Origin: Eisenbergiella porci
GTDB lineage: Bacteria; Bacillota; Clostridia; Lachnospirales; Lachnospiraceae
Reading direction: 5' to 3'
Assembly (NCBI RefSeq): GCF_009696275.1
Contig: NZ_VUMI01000010.1
Span: 1-64,000, forward strand
DNA: 64,000 nucleotides
A program made the translations under genes and the position numbers. A model generated the notes under the pieces. It saw only the letters and a list, made by a program, of their open reading frames with translations. It did no database searches and was not told the origin of the DNA. This document shows positions 51,619 to 60,958 of the stretch, piece after piece. Within the stretch, counting starts at the first letter, position 1; every line of letters begins with the position of its first letter.

Positions 51619-52134
51619 ATGGATGCAACAAAAAGGCAAATCACTAAAATCGCAAGAGAAGTAAATAAACTGACTTTGCATACAATGAGGGAGTCAGGTA
51701 TTGGGACGGGAGAATTTGATCTGATTCATCTGGTAAGACATGAGCCTGGGATTTCCCAGAAGGAAATCAGCTGTCGTTTGAACATGGATAAGGGCGCGGT
51801 GGCAAGGAGGGTGGCGAGCCTGGAACAGAAAGGATATCTTATCCGAAGAGGGAACCCTGCAGACGGCCGGAGCCAGCTGCTTTACGCCACTGATAAGGCG
51901 GATACTCTTAAAAATTCCAAGGCCTCGGTGGAAGCCGCTTTTTATGAATGGCTTATAGAGGAACTGCCGGAAAAGGAAAAAGCAGATTTTTTACAGATTC
52001 TTGAGCTTCTTTACCTGCGTTCCAAAACAGAAAGCAGAAATGGCTTTCCCCATGTTACAAAACGGCTGAAGGATGAAGGGGGACAAGCGGAGCATCCCGG
52101 ACAGGAAACGCTTTCCGACGGGGAGGAGGACTGA
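51619..52134 (+). CDS. MarR-family transcriptional regulator
   Basis: A winged-helix MarR-type repressor of 171 residues. LVRHEPGISQKEISCRLNMDKGAVARRVASLEQKGYLIRRG covers the HTH and wing near 37-77, with the family end DGRSQLLYATDKA. The ATG follows AAGAGGAT. It ends two bases before the first ABC gene, so regulator and exporter form one operon that is likely autorepressed through the inverted repeat at 51531-51570. The C-terminal 40 residues are unusually charged. Confidence 0.9.
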   Translation: MDATKRQITKIAREVNKLTLHTMRESGIGTGEFDLIHLVRHEPGISQKEISCRLNMDKGAVARRVASLEQKGYLIRRGNPADGRSQLLYATDKADTLKNSKASVEAAFYEWLIEELPEKEKADFLQILELLYLRSKTESRNGFPHVTKRLKDEGGQAEHPGQETLSDGEED

Positions 52135-52136
52135 GC

Positions 52137-53885
52137 ATGGAGGGGGAGTCTCGGAGAATTGAAAAGCCGGAGCGGATTGCGACCTATTTTCATATGGAAA
52201 AATGGACGTTGGCCGTCATAACGGTCGCCGGTATTTTTTACAACGTGGGTATGACGGCAGGCCCCTGGTTTGAAGGTCAGCTGGCTCAGCGTCTGTGTGA
52301 TATAATTCTGGGGAAAAAAGTTTTTGCGGATATGGTGGGGCTGGCATTGCTCTATGTGGCCGTTATCCTTGTGGTGCAGACTATGCGTTATATGAAACGG
52401 CTGTTTGTCAGGCGGTTTGCAAACCATATTAACCGGGATATGAAGCAGGTCCTTTACCGCAGCCTGGTGCATAAGAAAAAAGAAGAGCTGGAGAAGGAAA
52501 GCGCAGGCGCCATGATGACCAGAGCGATTTCCGATGTGGATGTCTGTGTGGAGGGAATGAGAAAATTCACGACGGAAATTTTTGACACGGGCGTGGTCAT
52601 GGCGGCTTATCTCGTTATGCTGTTTATTTATGACTGGCGCCTTACATTGCTTTCCATGTGTTTTCCTCCGGCCGCATATTTCATTGCGGAGAAGCTGAAA
52701 AAGACAGTATCACGCTGTGCTGCGGCCGGAAAGGAAAGCGCAGGGCGTTTGAATGAGGCCACGCTTGATCGTGTGGAAAACGCATTGACCTACCGGGTCT
52801 ACGGACAGGATGAGAACAGGAATGCCGACTATGAAATCTGCCTTGCCGATTATGAGAAAAAAGCAGTGAGTGCGAATATCTGGGAAAACGCCATGCAGCC
52901 TTTGTATCAGATCATATCCATGATGGGAGCTGTTTTTATTCTGTGGTTTGGCGGCAAAAATGTGCTGGGCAGCGGCTGGACCGCCTGGGATATCGCGGCA
53001 TTTACCACATTTCTTTCCTGCTTTACCAAGCTGGCGGCCAAATCCTCCAAGGCGGCCAAGCTGTTTAATTCGGTGCAGAAGGCACAGGTGTCATGGAAAC
53101 GGATTCAGCCTTTTATGCAGGAGGAGGAGCCGGAACAGGATATAACAGCAGGGAAGCCGGCGAGTCTCGTGGTATCCGGACTGTCCTTTTCCTACCAGGG
53201 CGGCCCTCCGGTATTTCAGGAGGTTTCCTTCTCAGCCGGCCCGGGTGAAATCATTGGCGTAACTGGTCCGGTCGCCTGCGGAAAATCCACCCTGGGAAGA
53301 GTATTCCTTCAGGAGTCCGCTTACCAGGGAAGCATTCGCATTGGCGGGCGGGAACTGGCCGGAATGACGCAGGAGGAGCTCAGCGGCATGGTGGGATACA
53401 TGGGACATCAGCCGGAGCTTATCAGTGCGGATATTGAAGAAAATATCCTGCTGGGCGACGAAGGAAATGCACTAAAATATCTGCGTGCGGTCCGCATGGA
53501 AGAAGAAACTGCCAAAATGCCGGATGGAATACATACGCTTGTGGGAAACGGCGGTGTGCGCCTGTCGGGAGGACAGCAGGCGAGAATCGCACTGGCAAGG
53601 ACGCTCTGCCACAGAAAGCCGGTAATGATACTGGATGACCCTTTTTCCGCAGTGGATACAGAAACGGAAAAAGAAATTATGAAAAATCTAAGGGAATTGG
53701 CCCGGGACAGCGTTGTCCTTCTTCTGACACACAGGCTGGCGCTTTTTCCTGAGCTGAATCAGGTGCTCTGGATGTCCGACGGCAGGGTTACCGTATCCTG
53801 CCATGAGGAGCTGATGAGAACGAACGCTGATTATGCCGATTTATATCGGATGCAGGAGAAGGGAGGCGGACACCATGAAGCATAA
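52137..53885 (+). CDS. ABC exporter half-transporter, ATP-binding/permease (degenerate site)
   Basis: The first half of a heterodimeric ABC multidrug/peptide exporter, 582 residues. There is an N-terminal six-helix membrane domain (about 20-300), then an ATPase domain with Walker A GPVACGKST near 378, signature LSGGQQ near 476 and Walker B VMILDDPFSAVD near 498. Asp replaces the catalytic Glu after Walker B, as in the degenerate partner of TM287/288 or BmrCD-type pairs. It overlaps the second subunit by 11 bases. Confidence 0.9.
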   Translation: MEGESRRIEKPERIATYFHMEKWTLAVITVAGIFYNVGMTAGPWFEGQLAQRLCDIILGKKVFADMVGLALLYVAVILVVQTMRYMKRLFVRRFANHINRDMKQVLYRSLVHKKKEELEKESAGAMMTRAISDVDVCVEGMRKFTTEIFDTGVVMAAYLVMLFIYDWRLTLLSMCFPPAAYFIAEKLKKTVSRCAAAGKESAGRLNEATLDRVENALTYRVYGQDENRNADYEICLADYEKKAVSANIWENAMQPLYQIISMMGAVFILWFGGKNVLGSGWTAWDIAAFTTFLSCFTKLAAKSSKAAKLFNSVQKAQVSWKRIQPFMQEEEPEQDITAGKPASLVVSGLSFSYQGGPPVFQEVSFSAGPGEIIGVTGPVACGKSTLGRVFLQESAYQGSIRIGGRELAGMTQEELSGMVGYMGHQPELISADIEENILLGDEGNALKYLRAVRMEEETAKMPDGIHTLVGNGGVRLSGGQQARIALARTLCHRKPVMILDDPFSAVDTETEKEIMKNLRELARDSVVLLLTHRLALFPELNQVLWMSDGRVTVSCHEELMRTNADYADLYRMQEKGGGHHEA

Positions 53886-55608
53886 AAGCCCGGTATTTTC
53901 TTCCGCTCTGGTTACGATAAGAGAACATCCCTTGCTTTCCGCCGGCCTGCTGTTTACAATTGCAGGAACGACTATTCTGGGAATCTTACCGCCGCTGGTT
54001 CTGGAGACATTGATTAACCGGTTGACAGAAGGCAGGACCTTTTCGATGTTCCTTGTATTTTCCTATTTTTTTCTCCTGACTGCCGCCGGCCTCTTTGACG
54101 CATCCAAAGAAAGCCTGATTACGGTTTTCGGTCAGAAGATTACCCGGGGGCTGCGCCATGAGATGTGTGCCAAGCTTTCCAGGCTTCCTGCCGCTTATTT
54201 CCAGAAGAACGAACCCGGTGTTACGGTTTCCCGTTTTGTTAATGACGTAGATACGGTGGAGGCGCTCTTTACCTCCGGAATAATCGGCATGGCCGCAGAT
54301 CTATGTAAGGTAATCAGTATTCTTGCCGTTATTTTCGTTAAAAGCAAAGGCCTGGGAATCCTGATGATGCTCGTTACCCCGCTTTTATATGTGTTGACGC
54401 GCCTGTTTCAGAAGCGTATGCTTTCCGCCCAGCTGGTCAACCGGGCGGCGGTTGGACGTGCGAATAATCATGTGCCGGAAACGATAAAAAATATCAGAAT
54501 GATCCGTTCCTTCCATAAAGAAGCTTTTATGGAAAAAAAGTACGGCAGCTATATACAGCAAAGCTACCATGCGGTGGAAAAAGCCAATTTCTATGACGCA
54601 GTCTATTCTCCGATTGTCATTACGATAAGCTCGGTATTGATTGCAGTCATGATGATTTTTGCCGCAAAGGGGGGAGCGATGCAGGCTTTTTTCGGTATGT
54701 CTGCCGGAACGGCGGTCGCGGTTATCGCCTATGTGGGAAAAGTATTCGAACCATTGGAAAGCATCGGCATGGAAATACAGAATATTCAGTCTGCCGTGGC
54801 CGGCGTGTACAGAATTAATGAATTCCTGCGGGAAGAAGAACGGAAAATGCCGCCGGAGGATATAGAACTGCCAAAGCTCCGGAATATCCAAAACAGTTAT
54901 TCCGCCCGCTTCGGCGCACCCCCTGGCGCCGGAACCAATATGCCTGCGGCGGAGCTTGATAAGGTAAGCTTTGGTTATGAAAGGGAACAGGAAATACTTC
55001 ATGACGTGGATTTGACGGTGATGCCCGGAGAGAATGTAACTCTTATCGGCCGCACCGGCACGGGAAAAAGTACAATTTTCAAGCTTTTGCTGGGGTTGTA
55101 CCGCCCCTGGAGCGGCCGGATAAGGATATTCGGAATGGACGCGGATCAGATTCCGGACAGGCAGAAAAGAAAGCTTTTCGGATATGTGGAGCAGTCCTTT
55201 CCCGTAATTCCAGGTACCATAGCAGATCAGATTACGCTTAAAAGCCCGGATATTTCCGCGGAACAGATAGAAAAAGCGCTGAAAACAGCAGGCTTGTGGG
55301 AATCTGTCAATGCTTTGGAAAAGGGCTGGGATACTCCTTACAAGCCCGGCCTGTTCTCTCAGGGACAGCTGCAGCTGCTGTCCATTGCAAGAGCGGTAGC
55401 GGCTGATCCGGATATACTTTTGCTGGACGAAATTACCGCCAATCTGGATTCAGTTACCGAAAATAAAGTCCTGGCAGCGCTGCAGGAGGCATCAAAACGG
55501 CGCACCGTAATTTCCATATCACACCGCCTGTATCAGCAGGCGGGCGGCAGAAGATTCCGTGTGGACGGGAAAAAGGGTGGCTGGGAAAGCGAAGATATGT
55601 TAAACTGA
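53875..55608 (+). CDS. ABC exporter half-transporter, ATP-binding/permease (catalytic)
   Basis: The partner subunit, 577 residues. The membrane domain occupies about 15-320. A spacer of about 35 residues (EERKMPPEDIEL) leads into the ATPase domain with Walker A GRTGTGKSTIF near 391, signature FSQGQLQL near 493 and Walker B ILLLDEITANLDS near 514, where the catalytic Glu is present. The signature Ser-Gln-Gly differs from LSGGQ, consistent with an asymmetric pair. The ATG at 53875 has GGAGGCGG; an in-frame ATG 14 codons upstream lies inside the first gene. Confidence 0.9.
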   Translation: MKHKSPVFSSALVTIREHPLLSAGLLFTIAGTTILGILPPLVLETLINRLTEGRTFSMFLVFSYFFLLTAAGLFDASKESLITVFGQKITRGLRHEMCAKLSRLPAAYFQKNEPGVTVSRFVNDVDTVEALFTSGIIGMAADLCKVISILAVIFVKSKGLGILMMLVTPLLYVLTRLFQKRMLSAQLVNRAAVGRANNHVPETIKNIRMIRSFHKEAFMEKKYGSYIQQSYHAVEKANFYDAVYSPIVITISSVLIAVMMIFAAKGGAMQAFFGMSAGTAVAVIAYVGKVFEPLESIGMEIQNIQSAVAGVYRINEFLREEERKMPPEDIELPKLRNIQNSYSARFGAPPGAGTNMPAAELDKVSFGYEREQEILHDVDLTVMPGENVTLIGRTGTGKSTIFKLLLGLYRPWSGRIRIFGMDADQIPDRQKRKLFGYVEQSFPVIPGTIADQITLKSPDISAEQIEKALKTAGLWESVNALEKGWDTPYKPGLFSQGQLQLLSIARAVAADPDILLLDEITANLDSVTENKVLAALQEASKRRTVISISHRLYQQAGGRRFRVDGKKGGWESEDMLN

Positions 55609-55638
55609 CGATGTAAAAGGAAAGCAGGAGGTGAGGCA

Positions 55639-55912
55639 TTGAAAATTATAATTGAGGAGCCGAAGGAATCTGAAGAAGAACAGATTATTTTCAGATGCCG
55701 TGAAATGACTCCTGAGCTTCTCCAAATCATAGCCCGCCTTAAAGCGCAGGCGATGGAACTGGATTAATATACACAGGGCGGCGGAGGTTGCTGTATATAT
55801 TCTTCTTATACTGGGGGTGTATGCCATTACGCTGGCCGTTTCCTTCTATCAGGATAAAAAAACGGCAGACAGGATGAATGACAGCCTGAAGGAGCGGTAT
55901 CATACAGAATAA
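55639..55912 (+). pseudogene. LytTR regulator / DUF3021 membrane protein pair collapsed into a scar
   Basis: A TTG start after AGGAGGTGA opens MKIIIEEPKESEEEQIIFRC and TPELLQIIARLKAQAMELD, the N-terminal arm of LytTR regulators that pair with DUF3021 genes. The frame stops at 55767 just before the DNA-binding domain would begin. Immediately after (55769-55912), in another frame, comes AVYILLILGVYAITLAVSFY and a charged tail, the last membrane helix of DUF3021. One deletion of about 0.6-0.7 kb (inferred from usual gene sizes) would have removed the LytTR domain and most of DUF3021. Confidence 0.78.
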
Positions 55913-56017
55913 GAATGTGGTTTTCCAGTCCGGATGTACGGTGTTTTTCCTATTCTGCTGATACTGCCGGCCGGAAGTGCTTTTGTACAGGAATGTTTTT
56001 CCATAATGGATTTTTAT

Positions 56018-56048
56018 GGGACGGGGCGAAGCTTACCGTCCCTTTTTT
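56018..56048 (+). terminator. terminator after the LytTR/DUF3021 scar
   Basis: GGGACGG (56018-56024) pairs with CCGTCCC (56036-56042), then six T. It is intact although the genes before it are not. Confidence 0.8.
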
Positions 56049-56209
56049 GCATCTTACCTCCGTGAATCTGCAGGATACGATATCGCTGGTTGCCGGGACA
56101 GGCAGCAAAGCTTTATACTGACCAGACAGGGAAATTTCAAACTGTTTTTCAGGATAAGAGAAGCAGCCGGAGTAAAAAGTGCCTGCAGGTGCGGCGGATA
56201 GGAGCAGAA

Positions 56210-57291
56210 ATGAAAAGGAACGGCCGAAAAAAGAACATGGTCTGGATTGTACTGATAATAGTTGTGGTACTGATTTTGCTGACAGCAGGGGGAGCGTGGC
56301 TTGCGTTCCGGGAGGAACTGGCGATTACAGGGAGTATCCGGAAGGAATCAGAGGAACTTCCGGTCTATTACATGGAAGTAAACGGAGACTATCATTTTCA
56401 GGAATTCCTGGAAGCGGGCGGGGCTTCTTCCGACGATGAAGTGGCTGCCTTTCTTACCCAATATATATCAAAAGGCTTTTACTCTGTTGAAATAGAAGAG
56501 AGCGGCCCCGGATGCAGCGTAATCTCCGCAATGGATGAAAATGGGAAGCATGTGTGGGGACGCAATTTTGACTGGACAGAAACTGTGACGGTTCTTGTAA
56601 AATGTGTTCCTGATGACGGCTATGCTTCCATATCCACCTGTGATCTGCAGAATATTACAAACAGCACGGAGCTCAGGCCGGATAATCTTATGAATAAAAT
56701 GCTTACGATAGCGGCTCTTTATGTCCCCATGGACGGAATTAATGAGGCGGGGCTCTGTGTCGCTGATTTGGAGGTCAATGAAGGCGGTATGACAGATATG
56801 GATACCGGCAGGCCGGATCTGACTATGACAACGGCAACCCGGCTGCTGCTGAATCAGGCCGCAACGGTTGACGAGGCGATAGCGTGCTTGAAAAATATGA
56901 TATCCATGCATCGGGCGGCATCAGCCATCATCTGGCTGTTTCCGATGCCACGGGAAAATCCGTTGTACTGGAGTTTATGGACGGGAAGATGATCACTGTG
57001 AACGCCAGCTGCGCCACCAATTTTAATCTTGCGAAAGGCGACAGCTCTGCCGGCGGGGAAAACGCGCAGAAGCGCTATGAAGAACTGTGCTCCGCTTATG
57101 AAGCAAACGCAGGAGTAATGACGAGACAGCAGGTGACGGAGGTTCTCAGGCGGACTGCGCAGAAGGGGGAATGGAAGACGCGATGGTCCATGGCTTACGA
57201 TCAGGAAACACAAAGCATCAGCTACTGGTTTGACGGCGATTTCGGTAATGAATATCAGATATCGCTGGAGCATGCCTCTGCCACATACTGA
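56210..57291 (+). pseudogene. membrane-anchored Ntn hydrolase (choloylglycine hydrolase/C45-like), frameshifted
   Basis: The start ATG (TAGGAGCAGAA upstream) leads to an N-terminal membrane anchor, WIVLIIVVVLILLTAGGAWL. An Ntn-hydrolase domain follows with the putative nucleophile in PGCSVISAMDENG and the diagnostic VWGRNFDW near 118. At 56891-56895 an A5 tract breaks the frame. With one more A the protein would read IACLKKYDIHASGGISHHLAVSD and continue to the stop at 57291, giving about 360 residues. Frame one ends at 56992. This may be a recent loss, a phase-variable tract or a sequencing error. Confidence 0.8.
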
Positions 57292-57462
57292 AGCGACAAA
57301 ACTTTAGTTCCGGTTTTAGTAAAAAGGCGTTTGACCAGGAGGTTTTATCCGATTATGATATTATCAATTTGTTTGATTATTACCGGCCTTTCATATAATC
57401 ACTTTTCACGCGAATTTTCTTTTTGTCATAAAACATTCATAATTTCTTAAGTTTTCCTTATA

Positions 57463-57491
57463 TGGACAATAAATACTGCTTATGCTATGAT
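57463..57491 (+). promoter_or_regulatory. promoter of the SH3-domain gene
   Basis: TGGACA (57463-57468) and TATGAT (57486-57491) with a 17-base spacer. The rest of the 57292-57585 gap is AT-rich and holds no gene. Confidence 0.55.
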
Positions 57492-57525
57492 TAATTGCAT
57501 GGGAAAACAATTAAGATAATTTGCC

Positions 57526-57552
57526 GCAGCTGTGCGTAAACGGAACAGCTGC
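57526..57552 (+). promoter_or_regulatory. leader hairpin before the SH3-domain gene
   Basis: GCAGCTGT (57526-57533) pairs perfectly with ACAGCTGC (57545-57552) around an 11-base loop, followed by TGCTTATTTTATATAT. It is downstream of the predicted promoter and 33 bases before the start, so it may attenuate transcription. Confidence 0.45.
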
Positions 57553-57585
57553 TGCTTATTTTATATATACAGGAAGAAGTGAAGA

Positions 57586-58731
57586 ATGAATATGGATAAC
57601 AGAAGAAATCCTTCGCATTACAATAACCGTCACAGGAAAAGAAGAAAACGGAAAAAAAGCCCGCTGGAATACCCGTCAATGCTCGTAAAGTGGATGATTA
57701 AGAATAAAGCCATGTCCGCAGTGCTGGGAGTTTTGCTGGCAGTTGTGATTGGGACCATTATTTTAGTCAGCTGGGGCATGAGTAAAGGGAAAACGGAGAA
57801 GGCTTCCGGTGAAGCGGAAGGCTCTTCACAGGAAACAGCTTTCCAGGAAAATGCTTCCCAGGAGGAAAGCGGACAAACAGGAGAATCACAGGAGGCTGCG
57901 GAACCGCTGCTTGAAAATGCCTACCCTGAGGTAAATGAACTGATAACCCGTTATTATGCGGCGCTGCAGTCCGACGACCTGGATACAGTAAAGTCTCTGC
58001 TTGATTATTCGGAGGATAAGGAACTTCTTCGTATGCAGGAGAACAGCTCCCACATTGAGTCCTATAACAATATTGTCTGCTATACGAAATCCGGACTGGA
58101 ACCGGACAGCTATGTGGTATATGCCTGCTATGATGTGAAATTCGAAGGTTTTGACACGCTGGTTCCCGGACTTACGCCTTTTTATGTAAGCAAAAACGCG
58201 GAAGGAAGCTTCTATATTCATGACTGGGAGCACGATCCCGAGGCGGCTGCCTATTCCAACGAAGTTACGGCGCAGGCGGATGTCACTGCACTGTACGACA
58301 GAATCAGGACCGGAGCGGAAGAGAAGAAAGCGGGGGACGAAGCGCTTTCCGCATTCCTGGCAGGCTATGTGGATGATATGAAGGTAGCTGTTGGAGAAGC
58401 ACTGACGGAACAGAAGAACGCACCGGAAAGCCCGGAAGCGTCTGCAGAGAATACACAGTCTCAGGAAGGCACGGGTACGCCATCTTCAGAGCCAGAACCG
58501 GCACCTACACCCTCTCAGCCAGCCGCCAGTTCCGGCAAGGTGCCTAACAGTGGTGAATTTACGGTTTCGGAAACCGTAAATGTAAGAAAAAGCGCCAATG
58601 AAAATTCCGACAGAATCGGAGTGTGTTATTCAGGAGAGAAGCTTGAAATACTGATGAAACAGGCAGATGGCTGGACACGCGTTAAGTTCCAGGGCGAGAC
58701 TGGATATGTGAAATCAGATGTTTTAAAATAA
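57586..58731 (+). CDS. membrane-anchored protein with C-terminal bacterial SH3 domain
   Basis: A 381-residue protein with a strongly basic cytoplasmic head (HRKRRKRKKS) and one membrane segment near 43-63 (AVLGVLLAVVIGTIILVSW). An extracellular Ser/Glu-rich linker is followed by a domain of about 120 residues (NELITRYYAALQSDDLDTVK onward), a Pro/Ser-rich hinge and a C-terminal SH3b domain (ETVNVRKSANENSDRIGVCY, GYVKSDVL). SH3b domains usually bind wall peptides, so it probably links membrane and peptidoglycan. It is a single-gene unit between a promoter and a bidirectional terminator. Confidence 0.85.
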   Translation: MNMDNRRNPSHYNNRHRKRRKRKKSPLEYPSMLVKWMIKNKAMSAVLGVLLAVVIGTIILVSWGMSKGKTEKASGEAEGSSQETAFQENASQEESGQTGESQEAAEPLLENAYPEVNELITRYYAALQSDDLDTVKSLLDYSEDKELLRMQENSSHIESYNNIVCYTKSGLEPDSYVVYACYDVKFEGFDTLVPGLTPFYVSKNAEGSFYIHDWEHDPEAAAYSNEVTAQADVTALYDRIRTGAEEKKAGDEALSAFLAGYVDDMKVAVGEALTEQKNAPESPEASAENTQSQEGTGTPSSEPEPAPTPSQPAASSGKVPNSGEFTVSETVNVRKSANENSDRIGVCYSGEKLEILMKQADGWTRVKFQGETGYVKSDVLK

Positions 58732-58752
58732 ACCGTGAATTATCTATGCAGT

Positions 58753-58806
58753 AAAAAAGGAAGGGAACTCCTGTATGATACAGGAAAATCCACTTCCTTT
58801 TTTTTA
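58753..58806. terminator. bidirectional terminator, SH3 gene / glsB
   Basis: AAAAAAGGAAG pairs with CTTCCTTTTTT, with an inner TCCTGT-atg-ATACAGGA hairpin. Both strands end in T runs, so it serves the convergent genes. Confidence 0.8.
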
Positions 58807-59052
58807 CTTCATGCCGCCAAACAGCTTTTTGCCGATATAAATAAAAATACATGCACCCACTATGGATACAATCAGGTTTGCAAGAAAACCATGGGCATAA
58901 AAGCCAATCAGGCTGAAGAGGAAGCTGCCAATCATACCGCCGACGATACCTGTAATGATATTGCGGAGAGTACCGCCTGTTGTTTTCATGATTCTGCTGG
59001 AAATCCAGCCGGCAAGAGCCCCATATAAAATGGATAATAAAAAGGATATCAT
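58804..59052 (-). CDS. GlsB/YeaQ/YmgE-family stress-response membrane protein
   Basis: A small integral membrane protein of 82 residues with three hydrophobic helices and the glycine-rich pattern of the transglycosylase-associated family: ILYGALAGWISSRIM, GIVGGMIGSFLFSLIGF, and IVSIVGACIFIYIGKKLFGG. The start ATG at 59052 has GGAGG upstream on the minus strand. Members are induced by envelope or general stress. The biochemical function is not known. Confidence 0.9.
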   Translation of the reverse strand: MISFLLSILYGALAGWISSRIMKTTGGTLRNIITGIVGGMIGSFLFSLIGFYAHGFLANLIVSIVGACIFIYIGKKLFGGMK

Positions 59053-59232
59053 TCGTTACCTCCTATGTTTCATTCGTATTTGTCTTTCTATCATAATCAA
59101 TTCCCGCAGAAAAAGCAAGAAACTTATTCGGCGGGGGTGGCAAAGTTGATTCAGCGGGTTCTGTAATCACCTCTGGCCTGGTAATTTTGTATTATCCTGC
59201 GCAGCGGGAAGAGGCTGTTTTTCACCGCGTCC

Positions 59233-59263
59233 AAAAAGGGGAACAGCCTCTTGGCCGTTCCCC
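59233..59263 (-). terminator. terminator of the DUF4091 gene
   Basis: On the minus strand GGGGAAC pairs with GTTCCCC and is followed by five T (plus-strand AAAAA, 59233-59237). A larger GAGGCTGTT/AACAGCCTC repeat overlaps it. Confidence 0.75.
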
Positions 59264-59272
59264 CTGCAAGTT

Positions 59273-60958
59273 TTATTTCTGAGAAAGAAGCCTGATAATT
59301 TCCCTGTTGCATTTTTCCCTGAAAGAAAGCAGCCAGGAGGCTTCGCGCGGATACTGTTTGAAGGTAACGGGCGTATCCAGGCCATCCTCCATAATAGCAA
59401 TAACCGTATCCCTGTCGGTCAGCTCTTCCAGCAGCTGCAGAACCCTCATATCCTGAAGACCCTCCATCAGCACCTCAGCCCGTATGGAAGCCACCGGGCC
59501 GTCCTCGCCGGGATAAACAAGGAAGGCATCGCCGGAAGGAAATGCGCAGGCAGCGTCGGTAACGCAGTAAGGATTAATGCGGTAGCGGGAAAGCGAAGCA
59601 TTCCAGAAATTAAAGCCCCACTGCAAAAAGCCCCGGATATTGAATTTATAAAGCTGGATACCGAGAATTCTGTTTCTCTGTGACGGCATACAGAAGAAGC
59701 GGTTGGACACCTCCTGATACTGCCCGCAGCAATAGTAGGTCCAAAGGCCGGGAACCTTATTCTCCAGAAATGGTTCAATATGGTTATTGCTGCATACAGG
59801 AACGCCCACCAGCCCCTGGGCATAAAATTCATAGTCCGACAGCGCATCCATAATGGGAAGGCCATCAATCTGGGACTCCAGAAGTTTTTTCGCATACAGG
59901 TAGGCGGGAATATGCTGCCTGGAGGGCTCGTCTGAAACATGGAAATAGCAGCGCCCGCGCAGCTGATGCCCATCAATGAATTCCATCAGCCCAGGCAGAA
60001 ATGCTTCCAGAAATTCCCTGTACTCATCACTCGCCGCATCCGTAGCCCAGCCGAATATCTGCTTTACCGTCTCTTTTCCCTGCATCCCTTCCCCTGTGTT
60101 TGCAACATTTGCCATAATTTTAGGCGCATGTCCTGCTCCCCACTGTGTGAAAAGATGGGAGAACTCCATATAACGGATACCGCTGCGTTCGCAAAGGGAA
60201 AGCCAGCGTTCCAGTTTTTCGAAATTGAAGGTATAGGTACCGTCCGAAAGAGATACATCTATCAGCTGCACCGTTGTGCGTTCTCCTTCCGGAGCCGTAT
60301 CCAGCGGAGGGGTGAAAAGAGGCGTCAGAAGCATGTTGATACCATATTTTGCAGCTTCCTTCATGTATTTTTCAACAAGCGTCCAGTATTCTTCACTGAA
60401 AACAGGAGTTTTGTACCAGTCAGCAATACAGTCTGTATGGAACCATTCCGTATGAAGCAGCGTCTGCTCCGGAAGACGGGCATCCAGACGTTCCACAGTA
60501 AAGGTACAGCTACCGAGAACAGCTCCATCATCACAGGTAAAGGTGATAGTAAGATCATAACTTCCTTCCGGAAGCGTACATTCTGCCGGAACCGTAAACC
60601 ACAGGCCACGCCATTGTCCGGGTATCAACGTGAGAGGCTCCTTTACCGGATAGAGAGGATCCGGATACAGTCCGGGCGTGGTACGCAGTACAAAATCATC
60701 CGCCTCCGGAAAAATCGGAAGCTCACTGGGTACAAGCCCCGTCTGTCTGAATACAACTTCATCCTTCAGGGAACCGGACAGCGCCACGTTTGCGTGAAGA
60801 ATCTGCGGGCCTTCCAGGCAATAGGCGGCCTGAAAAGAAAAACGCTCATTCAGAAACATGGCGGCGCCGGTACATGGAGTCTGCGGCTGGAATGGCTCAT
60901 CTGGAAAAATTTTATCCAGAGAGCTGACTGTAAGTAAAGTAAATTTTGTGTCGCTCAT
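59273..60958 (-). CDS. DUF4091-containing glycoside-hydrolase-like protein
   Basis: A minus-strand protein of 561 residues: an N-terminal beta-rich region (to about 180), a central TIM-barrel-like part and a C-terminal DUF4091 segment (RGFLQWGFNFWNASLSRY, GDAFLVYPGEDGPVASIRAE). The HVSDEPS segment near 345 contains an Asp-Glu pair in the position of catalytic acids in GH123-like enzymes. No signal peptide is present. The ATG at 60958 follows GGGGGA; an in-frame ATG 21 codons upstream lacks a site. Activity on N-acetylhexosamine or another glycan is inference. Confidence 0.8.
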   Translation of the reverse strand: MSDTKFTLLTVSSLDKIFPDEPFQPQTPCTGAAMFLNERFSFQAAYCLEGPQILHANVALSGSLKDEVVFRQTGLVPSELPIFPEADDFVLRTTPGLYPDPLYPVKEPLTLIPGQWRGLWFTVPAECTLPEGSYDLTITFTCDDGAVLGSCTFTVERLDARLPEQTLLHTEWFHTDCIADWYKTPVFSEEYWTLVEKYMKEAAKYGINMLLTPLFTPPLDTAPEGERTTVQLIDVSLSDGTYTFNFEKLERWLSLCERSGIRYMEFSHLFTQWGAGHAPKIMANVANTGEGMQGKETVKQIFGWATDAASDEYREFLEAFLPGLMEFIDGHQLRGRCYFHVSDEPSRQHIPAYLYAKKLLESQIDGLPIMDALSDYEFYAQGLVGVPVCSNNHIEPFLENKVPGLWTYYCCGQYQEVSNRFFCMPSQRNRILGIQLYKFNIRGFLQWGFNFWNASLSRYRINPYCVTDAACAFPSGDAFLVYPGEDGPVASIRAEVLMEGLQDMRVLQLLEELTDRDTVIAIMEDGLDTPVTFKQYPREASWLLSFREKCNREIIRLLSQK

